Of a DNA stretch of 27,144 nt, positions 6,653 to 15,684 are shown in pieces. A program made the position numbers and the translations under genes. Positions within the stretch are counted from its first letter, which is position 1; every line of letters begins with the position of its first letter. Where the stretch lies: NCBI GenBank assembly GCA_964456925.1, contig CAYWCX010000012.1:1-27144 (forward strand). Reading direction: 5' to 3'. The notes under the pieces were generated by a model. That model searched no databases and was not told the origin of the DNA. It saw only the letters and a list, made by a program, of their open reading frames with translations. The stretch is from JBAZKK01 sp964456925. GTDB lineage: Bacteria; Omnitrophota; Gorgyraeia; Gygaellales; Profunditerraquicolaceae.

Positions 6653-8002
6653 ATGGATGCGCTCAAGGTTTCCGATACGATTCTGGAAAAACTCCCCCCG
6701 CAAAACCTGGAAGCCGAGATGGCGGTATTAGGTTCGATGTTAATGGACGAGAACGCCATTGCGGTAGCCATCGAATCGCTGGAGAGGGAGTTTTTTTACA
6801 AGGATAACCACCGTAAGATTTTCGACGCAATCCTGGAGCTATACGAGGCCAACAGGGCAGTCGACCTGATTACCCTTACCGACGAGCTCAAGAAAAAAAA
6901 CATCCTGGAAGAAATCGGAGGCGTAAGCTTTCTGACGGGACTGGTCAATACCGTGCCTACCTCTGCCAACATCAGCCACTACGTAAATATTGTCAAAGGC
7001 AAAGCGACGCTTCGGGCTCTGATAAATAATGCCACCCAGGTCATCTCGATGTGCTACGAGAGCGAGGGCAATATCGACGAGGTGGTAGACAGGGCCGAGA
7101 ACCTTATTTTTGAGGTCAGGGATAAAAAGCCCCAGAGTACCCACGCGCACCTTAAGGATATTATTAAAGACAGCATCGAGACCATTGACATGCTTTATCA
7201 GAAAAAGAGCCATGTCACCGGTATCGCAACGGGTTTTATAGATTTCGATATGAAGACCGCGGGCTTACAATCTTCGGATTTTATCGTCATTGCCGGAAGG
7301 CCCTCGATGGGCAAGAGCGCGTTCGCCATTAATATCGCCGAGTACGCCGGAGTGGTAGGGAAAGTCCCCCTGGCACTCTTCAGCCTGGAAATGTCAAAGC
7401 AGCAGCTGGTGCAGAGGATGTTGTGTTCCCATGCCAGGGTAGACGCGCATAAGGTGCGCACCGGGTATCTGGCGACTTCGGACTGGCCGAAACTGACGGC
7501 AGCCGCGGGAAAACTTTCCGAGGCCCCCATTTTTATCGACGATACCCCTGCGATTTCAGTGATGGAACTGCGCGCCAAGGCGCGGCGGCTGAAGTCCCAG
7601 CACGATATCAAGCTGATTATCCTGGATTACATGCAGTTAATGCGCGGGGCAAGCAACGCTGAAAGCAGGCAGCAGGAGATTTCGGAGATTTCGCGTTCTT
7701 TGAAGGCCCTTGCCCGCGAATTACACATCCCCCTGATAGCGATAAGCCAGTTATCGCGCGCGGTAGAATCGCGCACCGACCACCGTCCGCAACTTTCGGA
7801 TTTAAGAGAGTCCGGGGCCATCGAACAGGATGCCGACGTGGTAGTGCTGATTTTAAGGGAAGAATACTACAGCCCTACCCCGGATAACCAGGGGACGGCC
7901 GAGGTCATCGTCGCCAAACAGCGTAACGGCCCGGTCGGCTCGCTAAAACTTTCTTTTATCAAGGAATACGCCAGGTTTGATAATCTCGCCCGGATAGAAT
8001 AG
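6653..8002 (+). CDS. dnaB: Replicative DNA helicase DnaB
   Basis: DnaB is the hexameric helicase that unwinds DNA at the fork and binds primase. The N-terminal domain has PPQNLEAEMAVLGSML. The RecA-like C-terminal domain has a Walker A motif GRPSMGKS at about residues 214-221, SLEMSKQQLVQRM, a Walker B IILDYMQLM, and the DLRESGAIEQDADVV segment. At about 449 residues it is full length with no intein. Neither ATG 6653 nor a TTG at 6644 has a clear ribosome binding site; I prefer the ATG. It closes the ribosomal/replication operon. Confidence 0.95.
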   Translation: MDALKVSDTILEKLPPQNLEAEMAVLGSMLMDENAIAVAIESLEREFFYKDNHRKIFDAILELYEANRAVDLITLTDELKKKNILEEIGGVSFLTGLVNTVPTSANISHYVNIVKGKATLRALINNATQVISMCYESEGNIDEVVDRAENLIFEVRDKKPQSTHAHLKDIIKDSIETIDMLYQKKSHVTGIATGFIDFDMKTAGLQSSDFIVIAGRPSMGKSAFAINIAEYAGVVGKVPLALFSLEMSKQQLVQRMLCSHARVDAHKVRTGYLATSDWPKLTAAAGKLSEAPIFIDDTPAISVMELRAKARRLKSQHDIKLIILDYMQLMRGASNAESRQQEISEISRSLKALARELHIPLIAISQLSRAVESRTDHRPQLSDLRESGAIEQDADVVVLILREEYYSPTPDNQGTAEVIVAKQRNGPVGSLKLSFIKEYARFDNLARIE

Positions 8003-8042
8003 TGATGAGTGATGCCGTAGTATTTTCCCAAAGGAGGGTATC

Positions 8043-9287
8043 ATGAAAAAAAGAGCGCTTACATTACTGGAGTTGATGCTGACAATAATAGTCGCAGGCA
8101 TACTGGCGAGTTTCGCCCTGCCCCGCTATCAGAATTTTATAGAGGAGCAGAAGGCCAAGGTTTGCGAAACCAACCTGAAGACCCTACAGCAGGCCCTGGA
8201 TATTTACGCTATTGACCACGATACCATACCTGCCAGTTTGAGCGAACTTCCCGACGAAGCCATCAATAAAGCCTTTGCCGGCATTCTGCGGGAGAAGGGC
8301 TCCTGGCGTATCAAATTAGCCTATTTCATCGTCGATTTAAACCGCGACAATCTCCTTTATGCCGCAGTGGCGTCGCCTTTTGTCAAGGAATTGGGCCGTA
8401 ATGACCAGAAAGCCCTGGTTTGCCCCAAGGATACGGAGGTGCTGATGCACGGCGGTATCTCTTACGGTGTTAATAGCAAACTAGCCAAATTGAGGAAAAG
8501 GGATTATAAAAAAGTTTCCGATACTGCGGTACTGATTGGCGACTGTGATATGCCGGTATTCAGCGACCTTTCCGAGTTGAAAGACAGGCACAGTTACCAC
8601 AGGAACGCTTTTGACAAACAGAATTATGCCCTGGTTATAACCAGGAAAGGAACACACCTCGCAACCGGCGGCTTGTTATCGCCGTTAATATCCTCCCTGT
8701 CCAGTCCGCAGATTAAAGCGGCATTATTGTCGGCATCGCTGGATTTAACCAAAGAATCGGGCACCGGAGAAGACGGCAGCCTTTTTGCTCTTGTTGAGGA
8801 AGTTGAGGAGCCGAAAGGTCCTCCGGCGGGGACCACTGCCGGAACAGAGTCAGCGACGGGCGCTTCCGCTGCGGGTGAGGAAACAGGCAGCGCGGCGACA
8901 GGAGGTTACGGTACTGAAGGAGAAGCCGGTGCTTCTGCGGCAAGTTACGGTCAGGCCGGTAATGTAACCGTTACTGAAACAGGTACCGCTGCGACAGGTA
9001 CCGCTGCGACAGGAGAAGAGGCCGCAGACGCCGCTAAGAAGCAGGGAGTTTCCTATGGCGGCGGCGGTCAAGCCGGGAATCTTACTACCCCTGAAAAAAC
9101 ATCCGCTCCGCCGGCCTACATACCGGGCGAAGAAAGAGGCGGCGCTACCGCCCCCGTAACGACGCAGGAAACCAAGAAGAAACGCAGCGTCACGGTATCC
9201 GGAGAAGGAGAAGAGGAGTGCTGGTGTAAAGATAAGGAGGGGCATTTTTACCAGTCTTCCTGCCCTTGCCCCAAGGAACCCGAATAA
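8043..9287 (+). CDS. Long pseudopilin-like protein with low-complexity and Cys-rich tail
   Basis: The N-terminus is a type IV pilin / type II secretion pseudopilin signal: basic MKKR, cleavage expected after Ala in RA-LTLLELM, Glu at +5, then a hydrophobic helix (about 6-28). The usual Gly before the cut is Ala and the usual Phe after it is Leu. A globular pilin domain follows (about 30-190), with HGGISYGVNSKL and an NLKTLQQALDIYA helix. Residues about 265-385 are a Gly/Ala/Thr/Glu-rich linker with repeats such as YGQAGNVT and YGGGGQAGNLT. The end has a compact CWC...CPCP cluster after a basic KKKR stretch. At 414 residues it is much longer than a normal pseudopilin. A strong AAAGGAGG site precedes ATG 8043. 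The role is unknown; a surface or periplasmic pseudopilus component is likely. Confidence 0.7.
   Translation: MKKRALTLLELMLTIIVAGILASFALPRYQNFIEEQKAKVCETNLKTLQQALDIYAIDHDTIPASLSELPDEAINKAFAGILREKGSWRIKLAYFIVDLNRDNLLYAAVASPFVKELGRNDQKALVCPKDTEVLMHGGISYGVNSKLAKLRKRDYKKVSDTAVLIGDCDMPVFSDLSELKDRHSYHRNAFDKQNYALVITRKGTHLATGGLLSPLISSLSSPQIKAALLSASLDLTKESGTGEDGSLFALVEEVEEPKGPPAGTTAGTESATGASAAGEETGSAATGGYGTEGEAGASAASYGQAGNVTVTETGTAATGTAATGEEAADAAKKQGVSYGGGGQAGNLTTPEKTSAPPAYIPGEERGGATAPVTTQETKKKRSVTVSGEGEEECWCKDKEGHFYQSSCPCPKEPE
8979..9013 (+). repeat. 15-base tandem repeat, 2.3 copies
   Basis: The unit ACAGGTACCGCTGCG occurs at 8979-8993 and again at 8994-9008, followed by ACAGG. The unit length is a multiple of three, so it adds TGTAA residues in frame to the linker of the pseudopilin-like protein. 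It looks like slippage expansion in a spacer region. Confidence 0.85.
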
Positions 9288-9302
9288 GCGATCCATATAA
9301 AG

Positions 9303-9331
9303 AAGGACGAGCAATGATAGTCCTTATTTTT
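9303..9331 (+). terminator. Probable weak intrinsic terminator after the pseudopilin gene
   Basis: AAGGAC at 9303-9308 pairs with GTCCTT at 9320-9325 around an 11-base loop, and TTTTT follows at 9327-9331. It lies 15 bases after the pseudopilin stop. The stem is only six pairs, so readthrough into the receptor gene is likely. The same stretch also holds an ATG at 9314 with an AAGGA site ahead of it. Confidence 0.5.
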
Positions 9332-9342
9332 AACGGCAGGCA

Positions 9343-11652
9343 TTGAAAAATAAGAGCGAATACCTAAAATTCACACTGCTGGCTTGCTGTATCTTCCTGC
9401 TTAGTTATTCCTTTCCCTTTATTACCCCCCCAAAAATCTCATCTGCTATTAGCGACCTTTCCTTCTGGTATGCCTATACCTTCTCGCGTAGCGCCGTCAA
9501 GCCGCTCAAGATTGTCGGTATCGAAATTGACGATTATTCCCTCAATAAGGTTACCTCGCGCTGGCCATGGAAGAGGGCAGTCTATGCCTCGCTTATCAGA
9601 ATCCTCGATAAAGAAAAGGTAAATACCGTCGGGGTTGATTTTGTTTTTGCCGGAGAGTCGGAAAGCAGGGATGACGACTTGGCTTTAAAATCAGCACTCA
9701 ACGCATCTTCCTCGCCCGTGGTGCTGGCGCACCTCTTTGATTATGAAAAGGGCTATCCGGTCCTGCCTTTGGCAGGGGCAGGGGATATCAGCTATCGTGC
9801 CGGAATGGTCAATACCCCGCAGGACAATGATTCCAAGGTGCGCCGCCTGCGCAGTTACATCGCCCTCGATAACAAGATTTATTATTCCTTTTCGGTAATG
9901 CTGGCGGCTTCTTTTTTAAAACGCGCCCCGGAGGATATCGTAACGGCAATGCCGCTTGCCAAAAACAAGACCTTTATCATAAGTTACCTTTTGAAAAGCA
10001 GGGATATTACGCGGGTGAGTTTTTACGATATGCTGGAAAACCTTGAAGCCCTGAAACAAAAGCACGGCAGCGGTTTTTTAAAAGACAGCCTGGTTTTAAT
10101 TTATCCCGCAGCCGGCATCTTCCGGGATAAGTATATCACCCCGATTGGAGAAATGCCCGGCGGGCTTCTGCATCTTAACGGCGCGGTGGATATCATTACC
10201 GGCCGCCTCCTGCGAAGCCTTAAAATCCTGGAGGCGTTATTTTTCATCTTATCGCTGTTGGCCATTTCCTATATCTTAAGCCGCAGCGGATTTTTAAGCG
10301 GCCTGCTCTTTACCTTGGGGGTATTTCTGGCGAATCTCTGGCTGGCGGTGTTGCTTAACCTTAAAGGAATCCAATTAGACCATTCCCGCACCGTTATCTT
10401 CGGCCTGCTTTTTTTTATCGCCGGCAGCCTCTATAAATACCTCTTTTTTCTCGGCCAACTCCTGAAGATAAAAGACAAAGTAACGATTGACCCGCTAAGG
10501 AATATCTTTACCTTAAGGTATTTCTATCACCGCCTGGAGCTGGAACTTAAAAAGATATATTTCCGCAAAGATTTCTACCTGGTGTTCATAAACCTCGGCC
10601 TATTCAGCGATGTCACTCGGGATTCCTCGCTTGAGAGCGTAAGAGAGCTCTGGCGCCAGATTAACGGCGTCATTTCCGTAAAGAACAGCTTCTGGTCGGT
10701 CTATAGCCAGGATGAATTAGTGGGGTGTATCGTAAGCGCGCCTTCCAGAATAGATACCCTGGCGCATTCGCTGCATACCGGCCTGGTGGCGCTCTTTAAC
10801 GAGAAAGGGATTGCCTCGAAAATTAAGGTCTCCTGCTTTAAGCTAAGGAAGGGCTATAATATCAGGGAACTGCTTTTTATCCTCTCATCGGAATTAAAAA
10901 AGGAAAGCCCAGCGGTAGTTTTATTAAAGGATAACGAGCTTGCCAGGCTTTTCAAGGTCTCGCAGTTAAAAGGCAAGGAGGTGGAGCGTCTTCTGGACAG
11001 CCTCGGTGAGGATATCGACGAGAAAAACCGCCAACTGCTGCTGCTGATAGAGAACCTCAGAAAGGAGCATGCCAAGACTAAGGAGGCCTTCTTTGAGATT
11101 ATCGCCTCCCTCGTCAACGCCCTGGAAGCACGCGACCCCTATACCCAGGGGCATTCCCAGCGGGTAGCCAATTATGCCCTCCGGCTCGCGGATAAATTAG
11201 GATGGAGCGGCGAAGAAAAGGAGAAACTCCAAAAGGCCGCGCTCCTGCATGACCTGGGCAAAATCGGCATCCCCGACAGCATCCTGCATAAAAGAGACGG
11301 CCTGAACGAGGAGGAGTTCGATTTTATCAAGAAACACGAGATTATCGGCGTCAAGATCCTGGAGCCCTTAAAAGAGTTTAGCGAGATACTGCCCTGGATT
11401 ATGTATCACCATGAAAAGTGGGACGGCACGGGCTACCCCCACGGCTTGGCCGCGGATGCTATTCCCCCGGCCAGCCAGATCCTTGCCATTGCCGACGTCT
11501 ATGATGCCCTGACTACCGGCAGGGATTATAAACATGCATTTTCCGTGCCGCAGGCCCTGGAGGAATTGCTGAAAAATAAAGGCGCATATTTTAACCCGCG
11601 CCTGGCGGATATATTTGTAGATATGATGCGGGAAGCGCCGCCTAAAAAATAA
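9343..11652 (+). CDS. CHASE2 / degenerate GGDEF / HD-GYP membrane receptor (c-di-GMP phosphodiesterase-like)
   Basis: This 769-residue signalling protein starts at TTG 9343. An N-terminal membrane helix (about 8-30) is followed by a CHASE2 sensor domain outside the membrane (about 40-285; VGIEIDDYSLN, RWPWKRAVYASLI, VGVDFVFAGES). Three or so membrane helices follow (about 293-370). Residues about 380-540 resemble a GGDEF domain, but the signature reads SQDEL (455-459) and metal-binding positions are lost, so it should not make c-di-GMP. A coiled coil leads to an HD-GYP domain with HDLGKIGIPD (H636, D637) and HHEKWDGTGYP (about 689-699), both intact. It probably hydrolyses c-di-GMP in response to an external signal. 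It lies between the pseudopilin and the bamA promoter. Confidence 0.88.
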   Translation: MKNKSEYLKFTLLACCIFLLSYSFPFITPPKISSAISDLSFWYAYTFSRSAVKPLKIVGIEIDDYSLNKVTSRWPWKRAVYASLIRILDKEKVNTVGVDFVFAGESESRDDDLALKSALNASSSPVVLAHLFDYEKGYPVLPLAGAGDISYRAGMVNTPQDNDSKVRRLRSYIALDNKIYYSFSVMLAASFLKRAPEDIVTAMPLAKNKTFIISYLLKSRDITRVSFYDMLENLEALKQKHGSGFLKDSLVLIYPAAGIFRDKYITPIGEMPGGLLHLNGAVDIITGRLLRSLKILEALFFILSLLAISYILSRSGFLSGLLFTLGVFLANLWLAVLLNLKGIQLDHSRTVIFGLLFFIAGSLYKYLFFLGQLLKIKDKVTIDPLRNIFTLRYFYHRLELELKKIYFRKDFYLVFINLGLFSDVTRDSSLESVRELWRQINGVISVKNSFWSVYSQDELVGCIVSAPSRIDTLAHSLHTGLVALFNEKGIASKIKVSCFKLRKGYNIRELLFILSSELKKESPAVVLLKDNELARLFKVSQLKGKEVERLLDSLGEDIDEKNRQLLLLIENLRKEHAKTKEAFFEIIASLVNALEARDPYTQGHSQRVANYALRLADKLGWSGEEKEKLQKAALLHDLGKIGIPDSILHKRDGLNEEEFDFIKKHEIIGVKILEPLKEFSEILPWIMYHHEKWDGTGYPHGLAADAIPPASQILAIADVYDALTTGRDYKHAFSVPQALEELLKNKGAYFNPRLADIFVDMMREAPPKK

Positions 11653-11653
11653 T

Positions 11654-11681
11654 TTGCATCTTAAATAGATTGTGCTATACT
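11654..11681 (+). promoter_or_regulatory. Sigma-70-type extended -10 promoter for the bamA-lpx operon
   Basis: TTGCAT at 11654-11659 is separated by 16 bases from TATACT at 11676-11681, and TG at 11673-11674 gives an extended -10. It starts two bases after the upstream stop codon and lies about 25 bases before the bamA start. It is well placed to drive the whole outer-membrane block. Confidence 0.75.
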
Positions 11682-11706
11682 AGATTAATTTAATAAAGGG
11701 TTGATT

Positions 11707-14049
11707 ATGCGCAAAATTATAATTTTGACTTTGGTTCTGGCGATGGGTGCCGCGATATTGCTGCTTACGGCAGTTCTTGCGGCGGATGAACAGGCGGGGG
11801 GGGCCGGCCAGCAGCCCCTGCGGACCGTGACGGCTATTGAAGTCAGGGGCAACAAAAATATCAGCACCAACGCCGTTGTCTCCAAGATGAAGACGCGGGT
11901 GGGCTCCGCCTATCGCGAGAATATCATCAGCGACGACCTCAAGCGCCTGTATCTGTTGGGATTTTTCAGCGATATCAAGATTGACACCGAGGATTATAAC
12001 AACGGGGTCAGGGTCGTTATCACCGTCACCGAGCGTCCCGTCATTGAAAAGATTACCTTTAGCGGTATCACCCGCCTGAAGATGAGGGATGAGAAACTTA
12101 AGGAACAGTTAAAATCCAAGGAGACCCAGTACCTCGATTACCCCAGCCTTACCGAAGACGTGCGCACCCTGCAGAAACTTTACGAAAAGACGGGGTTCAG
12201 CCAGGCCGACATTAATTACCAGGTGGATATCGACAAGGAAAGCAATAAAGCCAGGGTGCAATTTCTGGTGAACGAAGGCAGGCGGCTGCGGATTAAGGAC
12301 ATCCTCATAAAAGGCAACACCGCCTTCAGCGATAAACGCATCCTCAAAATTATGAAAACCAAACACGCCTGGTTCTTTAATGCCGGCGTATTAAAAGACG
12401 AGGTTCTCTCCGAGGATATCGAGCGCATCAAGTCATTCTATCGTAATGCCGGTTTCGCCGATGTGGCGGCGGAATATGAGATTAAACCCGACGTCAGCAG
12501 GCCGTATTTATTGTATATTACGGTAAGGATTCAGGAAGGCAAGAAGTACCTCGTGGGGAATATCGTTATCCGGGGCAATAAGGATATCCCGGAGAAAGAG
12601 ATACTCGCGCGGCTTAAAGAGTGCATCCCCGGCGGGGTCTTCAGCCAGGAGGGTTTAAGGCAGGACATCGCCAATATCCAGGGTTTGTATTTTGACCGCG
12701 GTTATATCTCCTGTCAGGTGCAGGAAGCGGTTTCCCTTAACCCCGACATCGGGAGGGTCGACGTCGCCTATAACATCATTGAGAATAAAGTCTCTTATGT
12801 GGATAAGATTAAAATCCGCGGCAATGTCAAGACCAAGGATGTGGTTGTCCGGCGGGAACTCAGGATCAGGCCGGGCGACAGGTTTGACGGCGAGAAATTG
12901 AAACGCAGCAAGGAAAGGCTGCAAAACCTGGGTTTCTTCGAGGAGGTTAATTACGACGTCGAGGAAACGCCGGTTGAAGACAGGAAGGACCTTATCGTCG
13001 AGGTCAAGGAGTCCAAGACCGGCGCCTTCAGTTTCGGCGGCGGATACAGCAGCGTGGATGAGTTCCTGGGTTTTGTGGAAATCGAGCAGAAGAACTTCGA
13101 CTGGAGGAACTGGCCTTATTTTACCGGGGACGGACAGGATCTGAAGTTACGCGCCTCGATGGGAACGGTAAGCGAGGGCTACGACTTAAGTTTTACCGAA
13201 CCCTGGCTGTTTGATTATCCGGTTTCTTTCGGGTTCGATGTCTATAAACGCACCCATAAGAGAGAGACCGATATCGGTTACGGTTACGACGAGGATATCG
13301 TGGGTTTTGACCTGCGGCTGGGCAACGAGATTTCCGAATATATCCGGGAAGACCTGGTTTATCGACACGACAGCATCAAGATTTCCAATATTACCTCCGA
13401 TGCAACGGATGATTTGAAAAAGGAAGACGGCTCCAACACCATCAGCAGCCTGCAGTACGGGCTTACCTTTGACAGCCGCGATAACGTCTTTGACCCCACC
13501 AGGGGTAACGTGCTAACCGGCTCGATAGAATGCGCCGGCGGTCCTTTCGGCGGCACCAAGGATTTTTTGAAATTCTTCAGCCGCGCCTCGCATTACATCC
13601 CGCTCTTCCGCGGTTCGGTGCTGGAATTCAGGGGGAGGCTGGGCCTGGCAAATAATTACGGCGATTCCGACGACATCCCGATATATGAAAGGTTTTTTGC
13701 CGGCGGCGCCTACACCATAAGGGGCTATCACGAAAGGAAGATCGGTCCTATTGACCCCGCATCCGAGGATCCCCTGGGCGGCGAGGCCATGCTTGTAGGC
13801 AACGTCGAATACAGTTATCCGCTGTTCAGTTTTATGAAGGTGGCGACTTTCTTTGATACCGGCAATGTCTGGACCAAAAGCAGTAAAATCGGCTCAGGGG
13901 GATTCAAGAGCAGCATGGGTTTTGGATTCAGGATTAAGACTCCCATCGGCCCCATCTTGCTTGATTACGGCATCCCTTTCAATAAGGAACCTGGCGAGAC
14001 TGAGAAGGGCAGCGGAAGATTCCACTTCAGTATGAGCCACGGTTTTTAA
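11707..14049 (+). CDS. bamA: Outer membrane protein assembly factor BamA
   Basis: BamA is the Omp85 protein that folds and inserts beta-barrel proteins into the outer membrane. I use ATG 11707, six bases after AAAGGG, rather than an in-frame TTG at 11701; this gives 780 residues. A signal peptide (about 1-24, hydrophobic core then AVLAAD) is followed by about five POTRA domains (about 35-425; for example TAIEVRGNKNIS, RLRIKDILIKGNTAF, KYLVGNIVIRGNKDI, VSYVDKIKIRGNVKT). The C-terminal barrel has the loop 6 motif IRGY with R672 and ends in Phe (SMSHGF), as outer-membrane barrels do. skp and the lpx genes follow. Confidence 0.95.
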   Translation: MRKIIILTLVLAMGAAILLLTAVLAADEQAGGAGQQPLRTVTAIEVRGNKNISTNAVVSKMKTRVGSAYRENIISDDLKRLYLLGFFSDIKIDTEDYNNGVRVVITVTERPVIEKITFSGITRLKMRDEKLKEQLKSKETQYLDYPSLTEDVRTLQKLYEKTGFSQADINYQVDIDKESNKARVQFLVNEGRRLRIKDILIKGNTAFSDKRILKIMKTKHAWFFNAGVLKDEVLSEDIERIKSFYRNAGFADVAAEYEIKPDVSRPYLLYITVRIQEGKKYLVGNIVIRGNKDIPEKEILARLKECIPGGVFSQEGLRQDIANIQGLYFDRGYISCQVQEAVSLNPDIGRVDVAYNIIENKVSYVDKIKIRGNVKTKDVVVRRELRIRPGDRFDGEKLKRSKERLQNLGFFEEVNYDVEETPVEDRKDLIVEVKESKTGAFSFGGGYSSVDEFLGFVEIEQKNFDWRNWPYFTGDGQDLKLRASMGTVSEGYDLSFTEPWLFDYPVSFGFDVYKRTHKRETDIGYGYDEDIVGFDLRLGNEISEYIREDLVYRHDSIKISNITSDATDDLKKEDGSNTISSLQYGLTFDSRDNVFDPTRGNVLTGSIECAGGPFGGTKDFLKFFSRASHYIPLFRGSVLEFRGRLGLANNYGDSDDIPIYERFFAGGAYTIRGYHERKIGPIDPASEDPLGGEAMLVGNVEYSYPLFSFMKVATFFDTGNVWTKSSKIGSGGFKSSMGFGFRIKTPIGPILLDYGIPFNKEPGETEKGSGRFHFSMSHGF

Positions 14050-14129
14050 ACCTGAAATAAAACCGCAATTCCCGCATAGGGTTACATAAACCGGCTAAAA
14101 TAACAGCAATAAATAAAGGAGGAGATTAG

Positions 14130-14636
14130 ATGAGAAAAAGGTTGGTAATTTTAATCGGCGCTATTTTCACTCTGGGGATACTCTCCCAGGTTGCCCTCGC
14201 TGCGGATAAGTTCGCTTATGTGGACTTAAGCCGCCTCTTTAGCGAATACAACAAGACCAAAGATTACGACAAGGTCTTGACCGAAAAAGAGCGCGTTTAC
14301 GGCAACGACAGGGACAAGAAGGTCAATGACGTCAAACAGCTTCAGGATAAGATTAACCTTTTAAGCGAAAAAGAGAAAGAAGCCAGAAAACCGGAGCTCG
14401 AGACCAAGATTAAAAATCTTCAGGAATTTGACCGTCAGCAGCAAACCGACCTGCGCAAAGAGCAGAACGATAAGATGAAGGAAATCCTCAAGGATATCGA
14501 GGACGCGGTAAAGCAGTATGCCGAGAAAGAGGGTTATACCATGGTCTTTAACGACCGCGTATTGGTTTATCAGACGAAGAGCCTCGATATTACCGATAAG
14601 ATTATCACGATACTCAATAAAGGTTATAAGAGATAA
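14130..14636 (+). CDS. skp: Periplasmic chaperone of the OmpH/Skp family
   Basis: Skp carries unfolded outer-membrane proteins through the periplasm to BamA. The 168-residue protein has a signal peptide (MRKRLVILIGAIFTLGIL, cut after about residue 24, in ALA-AD), then KFAYVDLSRLFSEY typical of OmpH. A long charged coiled coil (about 45-125) forms the tentacles, and the C-terminal core contains EKEGYTMVFNDRVLVY. AAAGGAGGAG precedes ATG 14130. The bamA-skp-lpxD order is the classic one. lpxD overlaps its stop by one base. Confidence 0.92.
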   Translation: MRKRLVILIGAIFTLGILSQVALAADKFAYVDLSRLFSEYNKTKDYDKVLTEKERVYGNDRDKKVNDVKQLQDKINLLSEKEKEARKPELETKIKNLQEFDRQQQTDLRKEQNDKMKEILKDIEDAVKQYAEKEGYTMVFNDRVLVYQTKSLDITDKIITILNKGYKR

Positions 14637-15682
14637 TGCCCGAGGTTAAGAAGACCTTAAAAGAAATCGCCCGGATTATCGGCGGCGAGGTGGTCGGTAA
14701 CGGCGATATCGTCATCACCGGCGTATCCGGGATAAAGGAGGCCGAGGAGGGCGATATTACCTTTCTGGCCAATCCTAAATACGCGCCACTTCTGGAGAAG
14801 ACGCGCGCCTCGGCAGTGATTACCTCGCGCGATGTCACTGCCTGCGGCAAGCCCATTATCCGCACCGATAACCCCTCTCTGGCATTCACCAAGATAGTAT
14901 CTTTTGTGCTGCCGGTAGAGATAAGACACCCCGGGGGGATTCATCCCTCGGCAGTCATCGCCAAAGACGCAAAGCTGGGCAAGGGCGTAGGTATCGGGCC
15001 TTTTGTGGCGATAGCGGAGGGCGCCTCAATAGGCGATAACACCGTAATATATTCGGGTTCTTATATCGGCCACGACACCGTGGTAGGAAGTGATGTCATT
15101 ATCTATCCCAACGTCTCGATACGCGAACGCATTACCATCGGCAACAGGGTAATCATCCACAGCGGCACGGTAATCGGTTCAGACGGGTTTGGTTTTGTAA
15201 GCGTAGAAGGTCGGCACCATAAGATCCCCCAGACCGGCACGGTTGAAATCGGGGATGACGTGGAGATTGGCGCCAATGTTACCATTGACCGCGCGCGCTT
15301 CGACAAGACGGTAATCGGCCGCGGCACCAAAATCGATAACCTGGTGCAGATTGCGCATAATGTGGTGGTCGGGGAAGATTCCCTTATCGTGGCACAGGTG
15401 GGTATCTCCGGCAGCACTACGGTCGGCAATAACGTTATACTTGCGGGCCAGGTAGGGATAGTCGGGCATATCAGTATCGGCGATAATGCCATAGCCATGG
15501 CGCAGTCCGGGATAAACAAGCCCGTCCCTGCGGGGACAACCGTCTGGGGTTACCCTGCGAAGCCCGCTGAAATAGCGCGTAAGGTCAATGCCTGCGTGCA
15601 GAACCTTCCGCGTTTATACGAAACGATTTCGGAGTTAAAAAAGAAGGTTGCAGAACTTCAGGCTAAACTGGAGCAGAAATAA
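14636..15682 (+). CDS. lpxD: UDP-3-O-acylglucosamine N-acyltransferase LpxD
   Basis: LpxD adds the N-linked acyl chain in the third step of lipid A synthesis, using acyl-ACP in the cytoplasm. Residues 1-100 are the uridine-binding domain (ITGVSGIKEAEEGDITFLAN). Hexapeptide repeats of a left-handed beta helix run from about 100 to 320. The catalytic His is H241 in QIAHNVVVGED, equivalent to H239 of E. coli. A C-terminal helix rich in Lys and Leu closes the protein, 348 residues in all. Its ATG shares one base with the skp stop (TAATG). Confidence 0.96.
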   Translation: MPEVKKTLKEIARIIGGEVVGNGDIVITGVSGIKEAEEGDITFLANPKYAPLLEKTRASAVITSRDVTACGKPIIRTDNPSLAFTKIVSFVLPVEIRHPGGIHPSAVIAKDAKLGKGVGIGPFVAIAEGASIGDNTVIYSGSYIGHDTVVGSDVIIYPNVSIRERITIGNRVIIHSGTVIGSDGFGFVSVEGRHHKIPQTGTVEIGDDVEIGANVTIDRARFDKTVIGRGTKIDNLVQIAHNVVVGEDSLIVAQVGISGSTTVGNNVILAGQVGIVGHISIGDNAIAMAQSGINKPVPAGTTVWGYPAKPAEIARKVNACVQNLPRLYETISELKKKVAELQAKLEQK

Positions 15683-15684
15683 AG

